Shown: piece by piece, positions 11,491 through 23,522 of the stretch
How positions within the stretch are numbered: the first letter of the stretch is position 1
Layout: every line of letters starts with the position of its first letter
Source of the DNA: Orientallactaga sibirica
Lineage: Eukaryota > Chordata > Mammalia > Rodentia > Dipodidae
Assembly: GCA_036365145.1 (NCBI GenBank)
Contig: JAEOAD010000034.1
Location: 16,459,501 to 16,523,500, forward strand
Direction: 5' to 3'
Length of the DNA stretch: 64,000 nucleotides
Made by a program: the position numbers and the translations under genes
The notes under the pieces: model-generated
Seen by the model: only the letters and a program-made list of their open reading frames with translations
Databases searched by the model: none
Told to the model about the DNA's origin: nothing

Positions 11491-11613
11491 TATTTATGTC
11501 TATATTTCAAAAAATATGCACTATAATAATTTAAATACATGAATAGTGTCCTCATATATCTATATACTAGAATCCATATTATATATACCCCATATATTTA
11601 TAGATTCCCACAG

Positions 11614-11614
11614 A

Positions 11615-11648
<34 letters not shown>

Positions 11649-11651
11649 GAG

Positions 11652-11692
<41 letters not shown>
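11614..11692. repeat. (TATC)n-(TA)n-(GATA)n inverted microsatellite
   Basis: Four TATC units (11618-11632), a short TA run, then about 11 GATA units (to 11692). Because GATA is the reverse complement of TATC, the arms form a nearly perfect hairpin. Confidence 0.9.
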
Positions 11693-14460
11693 TGTTTAAA
11701 TACAATATGCTGCAGGTTGAATATGACAAGCATTCCAAATCTAAACTGTCTGAGTATCATTGCTTAGCACAAGAGAAAATTTCATACTCAGCCTCATGAA
11801 TGATTGCTGACACAGGCAAACAACAAATACAAGAAAATTTTTGTCAGAATATTTTATAAGGTATATATAAAAAGTGTGACTAAATGTTACTTTAACAGGG
11901 ATCTCATTCCTAACAACCACATTATGTATATGCAAATGTCCCCAAGTCAGAAATGTAAATCTTAACTCTAAAACCTTATGGACCTTAGACATTATATGAG
12001 AGCTACATACTGTATGGGTATTAATGTGTGTGTGTGTGTGTGTGTGTAGGTACATACATAATTAATATTGCTATCATAAAGTCAGTAGTTATTCTCCACC
12101 TATGTTTTTAGTCTATGTTTACTTGCCTGCTTATCCAGACCATATTAACCCTATTTTGCCTCAGCTTAGTGTAACAACACATATCTTCACCCTAATGATG
12201 AAAGACAGAAGAGCTCAGTGTTGTACAAGTCATATCCAATCATAAGTAGATTCATAAAATTTTAAGACTTTCAAAAGCCAGTTTTTAGTAAACATCAAGT
12301 TACAAAAACTTGCAATTAAATAGATTGGTATTAGGAACAAAATGAGTACATTTTCAAAATCCATCACTAGTGATTTTTTTCCTACATTTTTTCTCTCTCT
12401 GCTCTTGACATGTTCAGCTTCATCCTTTTATGGCAATACTTCATAATATTATTTTATGTCCTCTGACTTCTTTATTCCTGAGATCTTGTTGATAGCTTGT
12501 GATGGGCCATCCAGAAGCTTTCCATGACTTTGGCCCATGCTTAATCCAGCTTTTATTTGCCATCAAGTTCCTGGAAAGGTCTGTTTCCCAGAGTACTTCA
12601 TACTCATTTTGGAGAATCTGGTTTTGGAGATCTAGTCACTAAATTGGGTAGCTGTAAAAGGAAAGTAGAATCATTCCATAAATACATATGGTAAGAAAAA
12701 GAAGATAACCCACATAAATCTGTTTACATCACATTCAAAAAACGAAGGGCAGACCATAAAGGGGAGGAATATTGCACTGGAAAGTGTCACAGGACACATA
12801 TACACAACCACATTTTGAATAATGAACTTAATTTCCATGTTTCATATAGGCTCTTTCTTGCCTTCCCTCTCCTTGATTCTCCCTTAACCTTCTGCTACTT
12901 CCTCTCACACTTTTACCTGAACTTAAAAACTACAATTTTAACCTGTTCACTCCTTCTCCATTATTCCACTAATCTGCCTCCACCCACATAATTAAGGCAA
13001 TCACCTCCTTCTGCCACCTATAAAACAGCCTTAATCACCCCTTCTATTGCTGGCACAGAGACCTTCAGCCTACAGGATCTGTTAACAATCTTGGAGGCCC
13101 TTCCCACACTGTCCCCTTGCCTGCCCTCCTCTCTTTTTCCTCCTGTGTCGTGGCAATTTAGTTCTGTTTCTTAGAAACTACTCCAGCCTCACAGTATTCC
13201 CCACCCACTGAGGTGTTTATCAGCTTTGGTCAGAAAATCAAACTTCTTTCCATTTGCATTTTTCTTCAATTACTTTCTCTAGTCCTTTTTATGCTCCCAG
13301 GTGACAAAATGAGTCTGATTTAAAAAAATCAACTTTTGTGTAAATAGTTGAAGAAGTTATGGATATTAACATGTTAACACAACCCAAACTCAAACTTTTC
13401 TATTTTTGCAGAAAAGAAAGGGAATTTGCTCTATGTAGGCTATGAAGAACAAAATAAGAATTACAGTTAGATGAGGGTATGATTCAGATCAAAGTAAGAT
13501 CAGACATTCCATGATTAGATGCCCTTTATAGGGCATGTTTAGGTCATGATTCCACATCTCTGGGATTACTTAAAAGCATCACAGAAATGATGCTTGGGTA
13601 GATTAGGAAGCATGGTTAGATATTTTATAAAGTTTCTTCCCTTCTAAAATCATGTGGTACCATGAATCTCTGAATTGTAGCTGAAACATCAGCCATGGGA
13701 ACAATATTTCTGACTTGCATTCATCTCTCATTCCTCCCCCTGCCGCCTCATACAATTTATGGCATAATTTCATATCCCTGCTTGAAAACAAAGCAAAACT
13801 TCGTCATTACCAGATCCTCAGTGGATTCAGATCAGTTCTGCTTTGAAGTAAGCTTGCATTGCTTTCTTTCTTCAAATGGAATGAAAGGGTAAAATGTCCC
13901 CAGTGATATAGTGAGGTATTTCTCAATGTATAAAAAAATAACATAAGGTAAAGTAAACTGTAAAAAATGTTTAATCAAGCAATTCAGAAACAGAGGGTAA
14001 GACAGAAGAAGAAAGACAGGGATTTAAATACACAAAGATAATGGCATTGCTGGCAATTCCTTTCATTCCTGACTGCCGAATCTCATGTGAAGCAAGATTA
14101 TTATCCTCATCTTTCTTCTTATTATTTTGCATCTTTATTTGAAAGAAGTCTAAGGTTCATTTTTATTAGCAATTCCTCATATTCCTGTGGCTGAGGCAGG
14201 GACTACCTCTGGTTCTCATGAGACAAATAGGTACTTCACAAATTAAAGACTTTGAACTAGTTTCTATCAGTAGAGAGAGTCTGAAGTGGGTTAAGCACTT
14301 GACCACTGAACTCATGTTCTGAACTGTTGACATGCAAGCTGTCCCCCTGGAATGGAAGCAGTCTTCAGTGAAAAGAGCACTGCTGTTGGAACCAGGTGCC
14401 TTTGTTGATCTTATTCCTTCAGTAATAACACCCACACTTCCAGAAACAGTTACTTTCTGG
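11693..14460. other. Unique sequence with a (TG) microsatellite
   Basis: (TG)n lies at 12024-12048. About 12840-13300 is more pyrimidine-rich and lower in A than its surroundings but shows no exon or known repeat. No gene is supported. Confidence 0.45.
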
Positions 14461-14461
14461 G

Positions 14462-14622
14462 TTTTTTTTTTGTTTGTTTTGTTTTTTGAGGTAGGGTCTT
14501 TCTCTAGCCCAGGCTGATCTAGAATTCAGTATGTCATCTCAAGCTGCCTGGAACTCACAGCACTATTCCGACCTCTGCCTCCAATAGTGCTAAGTTTAAA
14601 AACATGCGCCCCCATGCCCAGC
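14462..14622 (-). repeat. B1 SINE, antisense
   Basis: T-rich tail, then TTTGAGGTAGGGTCTTTCTC, TAGCCCAGGCTGATCTAGAA, GACCTCTGCCTCC and CATGCGCCCCCATGCCCAGC. A full-length diverged antisense B1. Confidence 0.9.
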
Positions 14623-14654
14623 CAGAAATGGTTACCTTGATTAAGATAGGCTTG

Positions 14655-14790
14655 TGAGCCTGGTGTGGTGATGCACACCTTTAATCCCAACATTCTGGAG
14701 GGAGATGTAGGAAGATTGCCAGAGTTCAGGGACATCCTGAGACTATAGAGTGAGTTCCAGGTCAGCCTGCCTAGACTGAGACCTACCTTG

Positions 14791-14833
<43 letters not shown>

Positions 14834-14860
14834 AAGAAAGAAAGAAAGAAAGAAAAAGGC
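14655..14860 (+). repeat. B1 SINE with long poly(A) and (GAAA)n tail
   Basis: Runs from GAGCCTGGTGTGGTGATGCAC through CACCTTTAATCCCAACA and AGTTCCAGGTCAGCCTGCC to GACCTACCTTG, then about 40 A and GAAAG repeats. It lies tail-out about 33 bp from an opposite-strand B1 (14462-14622), giving an inverted B1 pair. Confidence 0.9.
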
Positions 14861-16130
14861 CTGTGGAGCACTGGTTTCATTGTATAAAATACCTTTCTCC
14901 ACTTCTTTAAATATGTGTGTTCAGTGTGATTGGATCCTTCAGTGTGCTAAATGACTTTCTCTGGGGAAACACTGTTGTATATGACCAGTGAACTTGATCA
15001 ATACCACAAGACTCAATCAACTGAATCCTATCCAAATTCCTTATTGAAACAAATAAATAAATAGGGGTTTATGATTTAGTATAATACCCTTGGAATATTT
15101 TGTTGTAGAACAAGAGATAACTGGAATGATGAGTCACTTCTTATTGCCAAAATAGAAACCATCAGAATTAGAGGCACTGGCAACATGTACAACCCAGTGT
15201 TCCAGTTCCCTAAATAGTTACATAACATGTGCTTTTCCACATGGATCCTCTGTCTAGAAGACCTTAGCTGCAAGTCCTCTAATACTTCCCTCTCCTTTCA
15301 AAATTCTTTCACTATAGAAAACCTATATCAACCAGAAGAAGCAATGCAGTCTGCTCTAAAACAAAAAAATAACTACCTGGGATAGACCATGAAGAATCAT
15401 TTGTCTCTCTCACAGGGCATGGACTGAGGTGGGTTAGAGATTCTTCTGGAATAGCAGTACTCCAAGAGGTAAAGCGAAGCTCAGCACTCCTTCCTCTTAT
15501 GGTTTCACTAGCTTGGGAATTTTTTGCTATTTTCCATTAGATCTTTTCAATCAGGCCAGATTAAAGAAAATTATAAATAAGCCATGAAACTTCTGAGAGA
15601 CTGTGGAAACCATACAATATCTCTTTTCTTCTTTAATATTTATAAAAGTTGTACATAGGAATCATATACAACTGAGTGATATATATGGTTCCCCTCTATG
15701 CTATCATCAAGAGTCACTTATATGGCCCCAACATGCTGCAAAAAGACTGGTAAATACAGCCTTCCTGTGGTCTCAGAAAAATGAAAGGAGTCACAAGTAG
15801 GTAGTATTTTATAAATATTCCCTTCCCAATTAATAAAACAACTTTCAGCTTTTTTTTTGTCTAGATGTAACACTCACTTGACTCAACATTAAGTACTTAC
15901 TGTTTGCCAGGAACTCCTTTGAGACGGAGAGCTTTCTGGATGATATCCTAGTTGTGTGAATACAAAATAACCACTAAACAAAAATAAATGAAAGCAACGG
16001 GGATCTATTCAGTCTCTGCTGTACCACTTTTGTCAGAGGCAATCCATTCTTGTTCCTGCAGTCAGTGCAGAACTATGGTGAGTGTGTGTGTTTAATCAAT
16101 CTTGATTTTAGATTTGGTCAGAACTACTTT
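14861..16130. other. Unique sequence, no gene seen
   Basis: TTAAGTACTTACTGTTTGCCAG at about 15889-15910 resembles the start of an ancient MIR3/L2-type repeat. The rest is unassigned. Confidence 0.4.
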
Positions 16131-16262
16131 TCTTGCTTGTGTGACCTGGACAGATGACTTAACCTCTCTGAATATCAGTTTAAGTTGTAATGAGAATAGC
16201 AGTATCCATGCCATCTGGAAAGTAACCCTAGTAATAAATAGTTCTCATAAAGGAATGCTGAA
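16131..16262 (+). repeat. MIR SINE
   Basis: CTTGTGTGACCTGGACAGAT, GACTTAACCTCTCTGAATAT, CAGTTTAAGTTGTAATGAGA and AATAGCAGTATCCATGCC follow the MIR core (TGTGTGACCTTGGGCAAGTC, TTAACCTCTCTGAGCCTCAG, AATAATAGTACCTACC). Confidence 0.8.
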
Positions 16263-16800
16263 AATTGTACTTCTCTTTTTCTTCCAACACATATCCTAAA
16301 ACATTTACTCACTTGTTCTCAAGATGGGCAATCTCTTCCATCAATGCTTGGCAGACATTTTTAATGTTATGAAGTTTTTTTCTAGTCACTTGTCATTAGA
16401 TTTATTCTTTGTGGTATTCCAGGCACCAAGACCAATATATAAGAACTAGTTTTTAAAACAAAAAGCTCATTTGTAATCTTTCATCAAATTCACTCTTTTT
16501 AGAAACTTCCACTGTTTGTTTTACAGTGTTATTATAGTCACACATGGGCACATTTGCTTAGCTGATGAGCACTTGGTTAATTCTTTCATAGAGAACTTCC
16601 TTTATAGTCTTTCTATTATTTGTGAGCTTGGACAGAATGCTTGATACCTAATAGATTCCCTGTCTTAACTTGAATCTATGCAGCACACAAAAATGTGTTT
16701 ATTATGACTGTATTATGAGTGAGATGATCTAGATGCATAATTTTATTAAAGGCTGATAAAAGCCCTAAGAGTAAAAACACATTCTTTTTATGGATAGTCT
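16263..16800. other. Unique sequence, no gene seen
   Basis: AT-rich, with no recognisable element. Confidence 0.45.
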
Positions 16801-17003
16801 TTAAATATTTTATTTTATTTTGTTTTGTTTTATTTTGAGAGAGAGATTGAGAATGGCTATGCTAGGGTCTCTAGCCATTGCAAACAAACTCTAGATGCAT
16901 GCACCACCTTGTGCATCTGGCTTATGTGGATACTGGGGAATTGAACCTGGGTCCTTAGGTTTCACAGACATGCACATTAACCACAAAGACATCTCTCCAG
17001 CCT
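16801..17003 (-). repeat. tRNA-derived SINE (jerboa-type)
   Basis: Antisense copy running from a TTTTA-rich tail and GAGAGAGAGATTGAG through CTAGATGCATGCACCACCTT, GTGCATCTGGCTTATGTGG and GAATTGAACCTGGGTCC to ATCTCTCCAGCC. Confidence 0.9.
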
Positions 17004-17202
17004 GGGTATGCATGATAATGAACATGAACTGTAGATAAGGTCAGGTGCTCTTACAACTAGGGCCTTAAAACATTAATTTTACTAAAGTCTTAGCTTTATG
17101 AAAGCAGCAACTGTAAGTCTGATGCCCCTGACTTGAAGTTCATGTCCTTGACCATAGTGCTATACTATCATCAAATATAAGTACATTTTATGCCTCCATT
17201 TA

Positions 17203-17397
17203 AAAAATTTTGTTTATTTTCATTTATTTATTTGAGAGTGACAGACAGAGAAAGAGGCAGAAAGAGAGAGACTGCAAATGAACTCCAAATGCATGAGCCA
17301 CCTTGTGCATCTGGCTTACATGGGTACTGGGGAATCAAACCCAGGTCCTTTGGCTTTACAGGCAAGCGCCTTAACTGCTAAGCCATCTCTCCAGCCC
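17203..17397 (-). repeat. tRNA-derived SINE (jerboa-type)
   Basis: Antisense copy with TTTATTTATTTGAGAGTGAC, CCACCTTGTGCATCTGGC, the B-box complement GGAATCAAACC and AAGCCATCTCTCCAGCCC. A likely target duplication is TTTTATGCCTCC before and CTTTTGCCTCAA after, imperfect. Confidence 0.9.
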
Positions 17398-17829
17398 CTT
17401 TTGCCTCAATTTTTAAAAGATTTACTCTTGCTGATGGAGGGATAATAACTGATTTAGTGAACAAGAAAGGAAATAGGAAAATAGTAGAGAACATGGTTTA
17501 GACAGAAAAAGTGAGGAGATGAAGAAGATAATAGTGGATAAAAGGGTATATGAAACAAAGGCATAAAAAAATACCTAATAATAATACCTATTTTTGATTT
17601 AAGTACATTGTTTGCCTGTACACTGATAAGCACATTAATTCCTTGAAATAACAGAAGAAATATTAAAAATGAATACTTATTAAAATCAAACTCAATACTC
17701 TACTTGGAAAAGGATTCCTGCTACTGTCTGTTTGTAATATTTATTCTTTGAATAGCAAAACAAAGGCAAGAAACTAAATTGATTTTTTTCTGAGTGCTAT
17801 GTATCAGACTGAGCTACATGCTTTTCATA

Positions 17830-18010
17830 TTTTTGTTTACTTAATTTCTAAGAAACCTCTGAGGGTGTAGGTAGTATCCAACTCCATAAATAGTGAACAC
17901 AGAGGCTAAAGAAAGGATTCATTCATTGCAACATCCACAACTAGTAAGTGGAGATGAGTACCCCTGTGAGACCTAAGGCTATTTGTTTTTGCCCATGCAT
18001 GACAGTTTTC
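17830..18010 (-). repeat. MIR SINE, antisense, diverged
   Basis: AACACAGAGGCTAAAGAAAG, CAACATCCACAACTAGTAAG and TGGAGATGAGTACC follow the antisense MIR order (GAGGCTCAGAGAGG, TCACACAGCTAGTAAGTGG). Confidence 0.65.
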
Positions 18011-18185
18011 TTCAATACCTATAATCATTGCCTTTTTGTGATTATGCATTATTTGTTTCCTGCTCATTTTGTATTCATAGGAAGAGGAATTTGTACAAAA
18101 TGACTCTGTTCTAAAGAACAATAAATGCTTAATGTTGAATAATATTTTTATGCATAAAGGAAGGGCTAGCTAGAAAATACCACCT

Positions 18186-18329
18186 GATGGCTTAGAGGTA
18201 TGGCTCAGTGATTAAGGCACTTGCCTCCAAAGCCAAGGGACCCAAATTTGATTCCCATGTAAAATCAGATGCACAAAGTGGTGTATGCTTATGGAATTTG
18301 TTTGCAGCATCTGGAGTCCCTGGTACACC

Positions 18330-18374
<45 letters not shown>

Positions 18375-18428
18375 CCTCCCTCTACCTCTTTCCCTCTCTC
18401 AGTCTCTCAAATAAATAATATTTTTAAA
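18186..18428 (+). repeat. tRNA-derived SINE with (CT)n
   Basis: Head ATGGCTCAGTGATTAAGGC, B-box-like AATTTGATTCCC, GTTTGCAGCATCTGGAGTCC, a CT run at about 18332-18392 and an AAATAAATAATA tail. The target duplication is AAATACCACCT before (from about 18175) and AAATACCATCT after (to about 18437), one mismatch. Confidence 0.9.
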
Positions 18429-18439
18429 AATACCATCTT

Positions 18440-19089
18440 ATATTGGCTCTAATGATAACAGTAGGAGTGGGTTTAGAGTACAAAGTAGAGTTTCTTAGCA
18501 CCATTTCTGCCTGTGCATGTGAACATTCTTAGTGGCTGATTTTGAGTGCAAATTTATGCTGTTTTCAGGTATAGTTGTGGGACTTTTTCTGTCCTCCTAT
18601 GCCTTAGCACTGTTCAGAAGAAGGTAGGCAAGAGGAACTGATTAAAGGAGTGGGAAAAGTATGATGTGAAGAGAGATAAAAGGAATTCATCCTAGACACA
18701 AGAAAGATGAAGGTCTTACTTACAGTCTTCAAGTGCCTAAGAGGACAGTATAAGAAGGAAGGTGATCAAGTTCATGTCAGAAAAGAAGAGCAGGGCTGAT
18801 ATTACAGCTTTGAAGACTCATAGGAAGTGTTAGAGGGTAATAAATGAAAAACAGTCTGGCTATGGTTCCTCAGGCACAGAAAACAATCAGTATATAGAGT
18901 AGAATGTCCTTTTTTTCCTGGATAGAATTATTAAATGAACATTCTTATAGCTTGTATTGGGAGCACTGGAGTTTTTTTTTTTTTTTTTGTAATAAATTCA
19001 TCGATATCTGTCTCTGCCATCTGTCAGATACAGATACACTGTGAAAGATAGTTTTCTTGCTATTCGCTCAGAAGGGCAAAATTACATAT
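18440..19089. other. Unique sequence, no gene seen
   Basis: Only a T16 run at about 18973-18988 stands out. No exon or repeat recognised. Confidence 0.45.
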
Positions 19090-19235
19090 ACATTTATACA
19101 AATGAGGAAGCCAAGATACAGAAGTTTAGGTGATGACACAGAAGTTAAAGTAATTTCCCCCAACTTCAATGGCAAAACCATAGCAGAGTAACAATTTTAC
19201 ACCAGGTCTGCCAGACTCCAAACAACAACTATAAA
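19090..19235 (-). repeat. MIR SINE, antisense
   Basis: CAAATGAGGAAGCCAAGATA, GAAGTTAAAGTAATTTCCCC, CAGGTCTGCCAGACTCCAA: antisense MIR order (GATGAGGAAACTGAGGC, TTAAGTGACTTGCCC, AGGTCTGCCTGACTCCA). Confidence 0.8.
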
Positions 19236-19603
19236 AGCAATGATCACTATAAGCATGGGTGATTTTCTTGAGTAGGACACATTCTGATAAAGGCGTTCTG
19301 TCATTTAAACTATCTGCAAACTTACTTTAGAAATGATTCAAACTTCTAATTTTTAAGTGAAAAAGGTTCTTTGCAGTATTAGTTTTACCCTTCCAACAAA
19401 ACAGATTAAGAGATGAAGTGAGGTTTTAAATTTAGATTTGTTTTCTTCTTGAGATCCCACTCTTTTTTTCTGTACTAAGCCACACACCTCTAATTGTCTA
19501 TATTTGTGAGTTAAGACTTCCATCTATCATAATCAGTACGTAATAAGTAAGAGAGGAATAGGTAATGTCATATAGGGAGCTATATCTTGTTATAACAGTG
19601 TGA
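19236..19603. other. Unique sequence, no gene seen
   Basis: No exon or known repeat recognised. Confidence 0.45.
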
Positions 19604-19951
19604 TGTGGTGGTTTGAATATAAAATATCTCCATAGCCTCAGGTGTCTGTGATTAAGTTTACTATTTAGTTCTCAGCTTGAAGGATTTGGTAAGTAGAGCT
19701 CTGCAGGATGAAGAGTGCCACTAGGGGTGGACAATGAGTAGAAATCCAGCCCTGGGTGTGTATTTAGAGTAAGCTTGAGCTTGCTAGTAATCGCTTATTC
19801 TCCTCTGCTGTGGATGTAGGATGAAGTGAGCTAGATACTTCTGCCATGATGCAGCTTTTCATGGAATCTGTAAGCCTGAAATAAACACTTTTCTCCCATA
19901 AGCTGCTTCTGGTCAGGTGTTTTTCCCAGCAACATGAAGGTTACTATAATA
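19604..19951 (+). mobile_element. Solo MaLR/ORR1-type LTR
   Basis: Begins TGTGGTGGTTTGAATATAAA, carries the polyadenylation context GTAAGCCTGAAATAAACAC near 19872-19890 and ends ...ACTATAATA. The flanks TGTGA (19599-19603) and GGTGA (19952-19956) are a 4-of-5 match for a 5-bp duplication. No second LTR is nearby, so it is read as a solo LTR left by recombination. Confidence 0.75.
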
Positions 19952-19956
19952 GGTGA

Positions 19957-20641
19957 CCAGCCAGAGAAAGCATTGTGGTGTAAGTGGAATTTTAATACAA
20001 CATTTTAGGATGTATGTAGTTGCCAATGAGACATTTAAGGTGAAAGAAAGACGTATTAAAGAAGAAAAATTGTGCAAATTATAGTAATGATAGTAAAACT
20101 AAAAGCACAATGTATTACTCACACTTAGACAATGCAGAGTTGGACCGTGTCAGATGATGTGGTTATACAGTATGGAAAGATTCAGAGTGAGTAGTGTGGA
20201 CAGCTTAGAGATAGGGAGCTTGAATTTTACTGCAGGCAAGGTGAAAGATCATCTTTCCATTTACATTTGAGACTGGGTTTTGTTCAATGGCATGTAGAAG
20301 TGGTAGTATGTTTACCTTCTGGTCTTCCCACCAGATAATTTAGGTATTTGTCTAGATATAGTATTTCTTTCATGGTCATGTAGCTAGAAAGGAAAATCAT
20401 TGAAACAGCAGAACCTTTTGAGGAGTTGAGCTTAATTTCTTGAGCTCACAGATGAGCAGTTAGCTGCCTAGGAAGATCACCTACTATGGATCTTCATGAA
20501 CAGTGAAATACCTTAAGAAAGAAATTGGAGTGCTACTAGTTTTGGATTTTATCTTTCAAAATGTTACATTCAATGTTATTTGCTATAATATGCAATATTG
20601 TCCTTTATAGATAAATCACTTTTGCTTTTGATCAAATATGT
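19957..20641. other. Unique sequence, no gene seen
   Basis: No known repeat or LTR is recognised beside the env fragment that follows on the minus strand. Confidence 0.45.
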
Positions 20642-21037
20642 CTAAATATTCTGCATATTCCATTTTCTCTGAAAGGCTTTCAGTGAGATATCCTGTGCAT
20701 GATCTATGATGTACACATACCAATCCATATGTAAGAGGGCACATGTCTCACCTTGGGCAGCAGTAAGCCAATCTAAGGCCATTGTATTCTGGGTAGATGA
20801 GGCCTCCTTCATCTGGGTAGTCTTATCTAACAGCAAATCAAGTATGTGCCAAGTCACATTCAAATAATGGTCCACATGTTGGGCCAGGGATTCTACTTGT
20901 AATTCTGTTGCTATTGTGCCAGCCCTGGGTCCAAATACAACCATCAAATAAAACCACCAAGTGAAGCACAGTATTCTAGTAACAGGGTGCTTATATAGGG
21001 AGTGCACAGACAGGCACACTCCATACAATGATCTCAT
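20642..21037 (-). pseudogene. Endogenous retrovirus envelope (TM) fragment
   Basis: An open frame of 131 codons on the minus strand. Around residues 78-95 it reads ...MALDWLTAAQG..C.., the most conserved stretch of gamma-type retroviral transmembrane envelope subunits (the region after the heptad repeat that contains the immunosuppressive-domain segment). Residues about 46-77 (AQHVDHYLNV, LDLLLDKTTQ) fit the preceding coiled coil. The disulfide motif that normally follows (C-x6-CC) keeps its first Cys, but the CC pair reads W-Y, so it is broken. No fusion peptide, surface subunit, membrane anchor or adjoining LTR, gag or pol is recognised. Family knowledge: env TM mediates fusion in intact viruses. 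Inference: a decayed remnant, with no evidence of expression. The start Met is simply the first in frame. Confidence 0.72.
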
Positions 21038-22009
21038 TAGTATGAGGGGTGCTGAATCATGGCCTTATAACAAGCTTTGGCAATTATGTATGTTCAGCCA
21101 GCAGTAAAGCCTATTAAAGGTATATGTCTCTACAGCAAGCTGTACATAAGTTATTAAATAGTCCTTAAGATGTCATGTGTACATAGTGGAATTAATTTCT
21201 ATCAAATGATAGCAAACATTAGAAAGACACCCTAATAATGATTATGCACCTTTCATAAAAATGGAGAAGTTGAAATCAAAGAAGCGAAATGACTTCTCCC
21301 AAGTCAATGAATAGCTAGTCCACCATCTCTACCCTGATTCCTAATGCTTTCCTCCTGAGCAACTGCTATCACTCTGTTCATGATCAAATGGCCCCTCAGA
21401 CCCTGATCCAGCTGTCAATTTCCTCCCTTTAACAATATGATTTCCCTAAAATCCCAATAGGAATAAAATACATTTTGTTATGATTATCATCTTTATCATT
21501 AATATTTTCAAATATCAACTATGTATATTGCTTTGAAATATGAAAATTTTCCTTCAGACACATGCTCAATAATATTGAAAGCAAATTGGAAGAATTTAGC
21601 TCAGGGATTTGTTCTCTGAGTTACATTGTTAATAAGTTAGTGTAGTGTTTGTTTCAATCTTTCAAAATTTAAATGATTTTGAAATGAAATAATAACAATA
21701 TGGAGAAGGATCATTCATTAGTAGCAGTTGTAGTAAATAATAAGCTTGCATTTTTAAAGCACTGTTGTACTAGTTATTTTTTCTGAGTCTCTAGAAAACA
21801 GACAGGGCATAAAATCTTATCTTTTTGTATATATATGAGAAAAGCAATGTTTGGAAGATAGAACAATTTTACCAACACTACAAAACCAGGATGAAGTTGA
21901 GTTCAAATTCAGTCATGCCTTTTCTTAGCTTCATATCTCTGATGTGAGGATAGTAGAATACCAACCTTGGTGTATGGTAGTTCTGAGCTAAGATGCTCTG
22001 GCTGCAATT
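21038..22009. other. Unique sequence with a diverged MIR piece
   Basis: About 21260-21360 (AATGGAGAAGTTGAAATC, AATGACTTCTCCCAAGTCAA) resembles antisense MIR. No retroviral sequence upstream of the env fragment is recognised. Confidence 0.45.
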
Positions 22010-22105
22010 GCATGACCTGTGTGGCTCCAAGAAAATCACTTTAGCTTTTGAGCTTCTGTTCACTTCCAGTAAAATCTAAAAAAGGACTCTTACATTCATC
22101 ATTTA
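22010..22105 (+). repeat. MIR SINE
   Basis: CATGACCTGTGTGGCTCCAA, GAAAATCACTTTAGCTTTTG, AGCTTCTGTTCACTTCC: diverged MIR core in sense order. Confidence 0.6.
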
Positions 22106-22639
22106 AAATGAGACATAAGACATTAAATATTTGGCACATAGAAATTTCTCAGCATAAATTCAATCAGTTTAAATTGAATGAGTCTTGGATTTTCTGGGTT
22201 TTATTGGAAAATTATGATTTCATTTTTAAGAGGAAATGAGGCTTATTTTGTTTGGCTGGTAAGAGACAGAGAGACATAATGTTGCTAAAGGTCTCCATCT
22301 CTTTTGCTTGAGGCTGACCATGATGCATAGGGTGTGCTTTGTACACACAGTTCTTCAAGAACAGATGGGGAAGTGGTGGCCATGTTTCTTCATGGTTTTC
22401 TTAGCCTATTACTCATAGGTACTGCTCTATGGAAGAGTATTGTGAATCCAAAAAGGACTGTAATGACGTTCTTGGTCTCAGAATCTTCTTAGAGAGCTTA
22501 GAGTGCAAATGTATCAGCACTTAGAGGCAGGGAACAAAGAGAAAGAGGCTGTTCCCATAGGAACACATGTCATGGAAACTCACCTCTTGTTCTTGGAAGT
22601 CGATCAGGTTTTCAAGAGACCTCATCTCTCAAGTTCCCT
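22106..22639. other. Unique sequence, no gene seen
   Basis: No exon or repeat recognised. Confidence 0.45.
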
Positions 22640-23050
22640 GGCCTGTTCTTCTGGCAGCTAGCTTTATCATCAGCCTCTTATGACAAAAGTAACTGAAAGA
22701 CCTCAGCAACCCAAACTCTGACACATAAGTCCCTGTAACTAACAGCCTCAGTGACAGATTAATCAGTCCATCCAAGGACATTTCCCAAGCGGGACAGTCT
22801 GTGTAAACTCCTTACCATATTGCAGCTGGCACCCGCCACGTTGATTTCCCCTCTCCTTATAATCATAATGGGATATCAGCAATAAAGATGGATTTGTTAA
22901 TTTCCACCCCCTTCTCACTTTCTCTTTTAATCACTGTAGAGCATAAATTAATTTCAGCTTAAAGAGCTTTCAGTGAGATCTGTCATTGTCTAGGGCAAGT
23001 AAAGGTCAAAGAATAGGAATCTCTGAAAATACTCATCAGCTGTTTGCCAG
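22640..23050. promoter_or_regulatory. Possible conserved noncoding element
   Basis: High-complexity sequence free of rodent repeats, with homeodomain-type words such as GATTAATCAGTCC, AAATTAATTTCAGC and TTAATCACTG, and an AGCAATAAAGATGG segment. Its texture differs from the AT-rich low-complexity DNA around it. No cross-species comparison was possible, so this is a candidate only. Confidence 0.25.
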
Positions 23051-23205
23051 GAATAAACTTAGTTATTGACTGACACCTAATTATTTCTATTTTGTCCATG
23101 GTGATCTGGAGTCAAGAGACAGAAAGAGAGAGTGTGTGTGAGAGAGAAAGAGAAGAAAAGGGAGGGATGGGAAGTGAAGAGAGAGATTGAGAAAGAGTAA
23201 AACCA

Positions 23206-23350
23206 CCGGGTGTGGTAGCACACGCCATTAATTCCAGCACTCAGGAGGCAGAGGTAGGAGGATAGCCCTGAGTTCAAGGCCACCCTGAGTCTACCTAGTG
23301 AATTCCAGGTCAGCCTAGGCTAGAGTGAGACCCTACCTTAAAAAACAAAA
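23206..23350 (+). repeat. B1 SINE
   Basis: CCGGGTGTGGTAGCACACGCC, GGAGGCAGAGGTAGGAGGAT, GAATTCCAGGTCAGCCTAGG, GAGACCCTACCTTAAAAAAC: near full length and well preserved. It is preceded by a GAGAG-rich purine tract (about 23112-23200). Confidence 0.95.
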
Positions 23351-23459
23351 CAAAAAGAGAGAGGGAGAGAGAAATCAATTTATCAGTCAACTGCTATGAT
23401 GAGTGTAGCATTTTTTCAGAGTCTTTATACAGTACATATTGAACATCAAGCTTGATCTT

Positions 23460-23482
23460 TTTTTAAAAACATTTTGTTGTTT

Positions 23483-23522
<40 letters not shown>

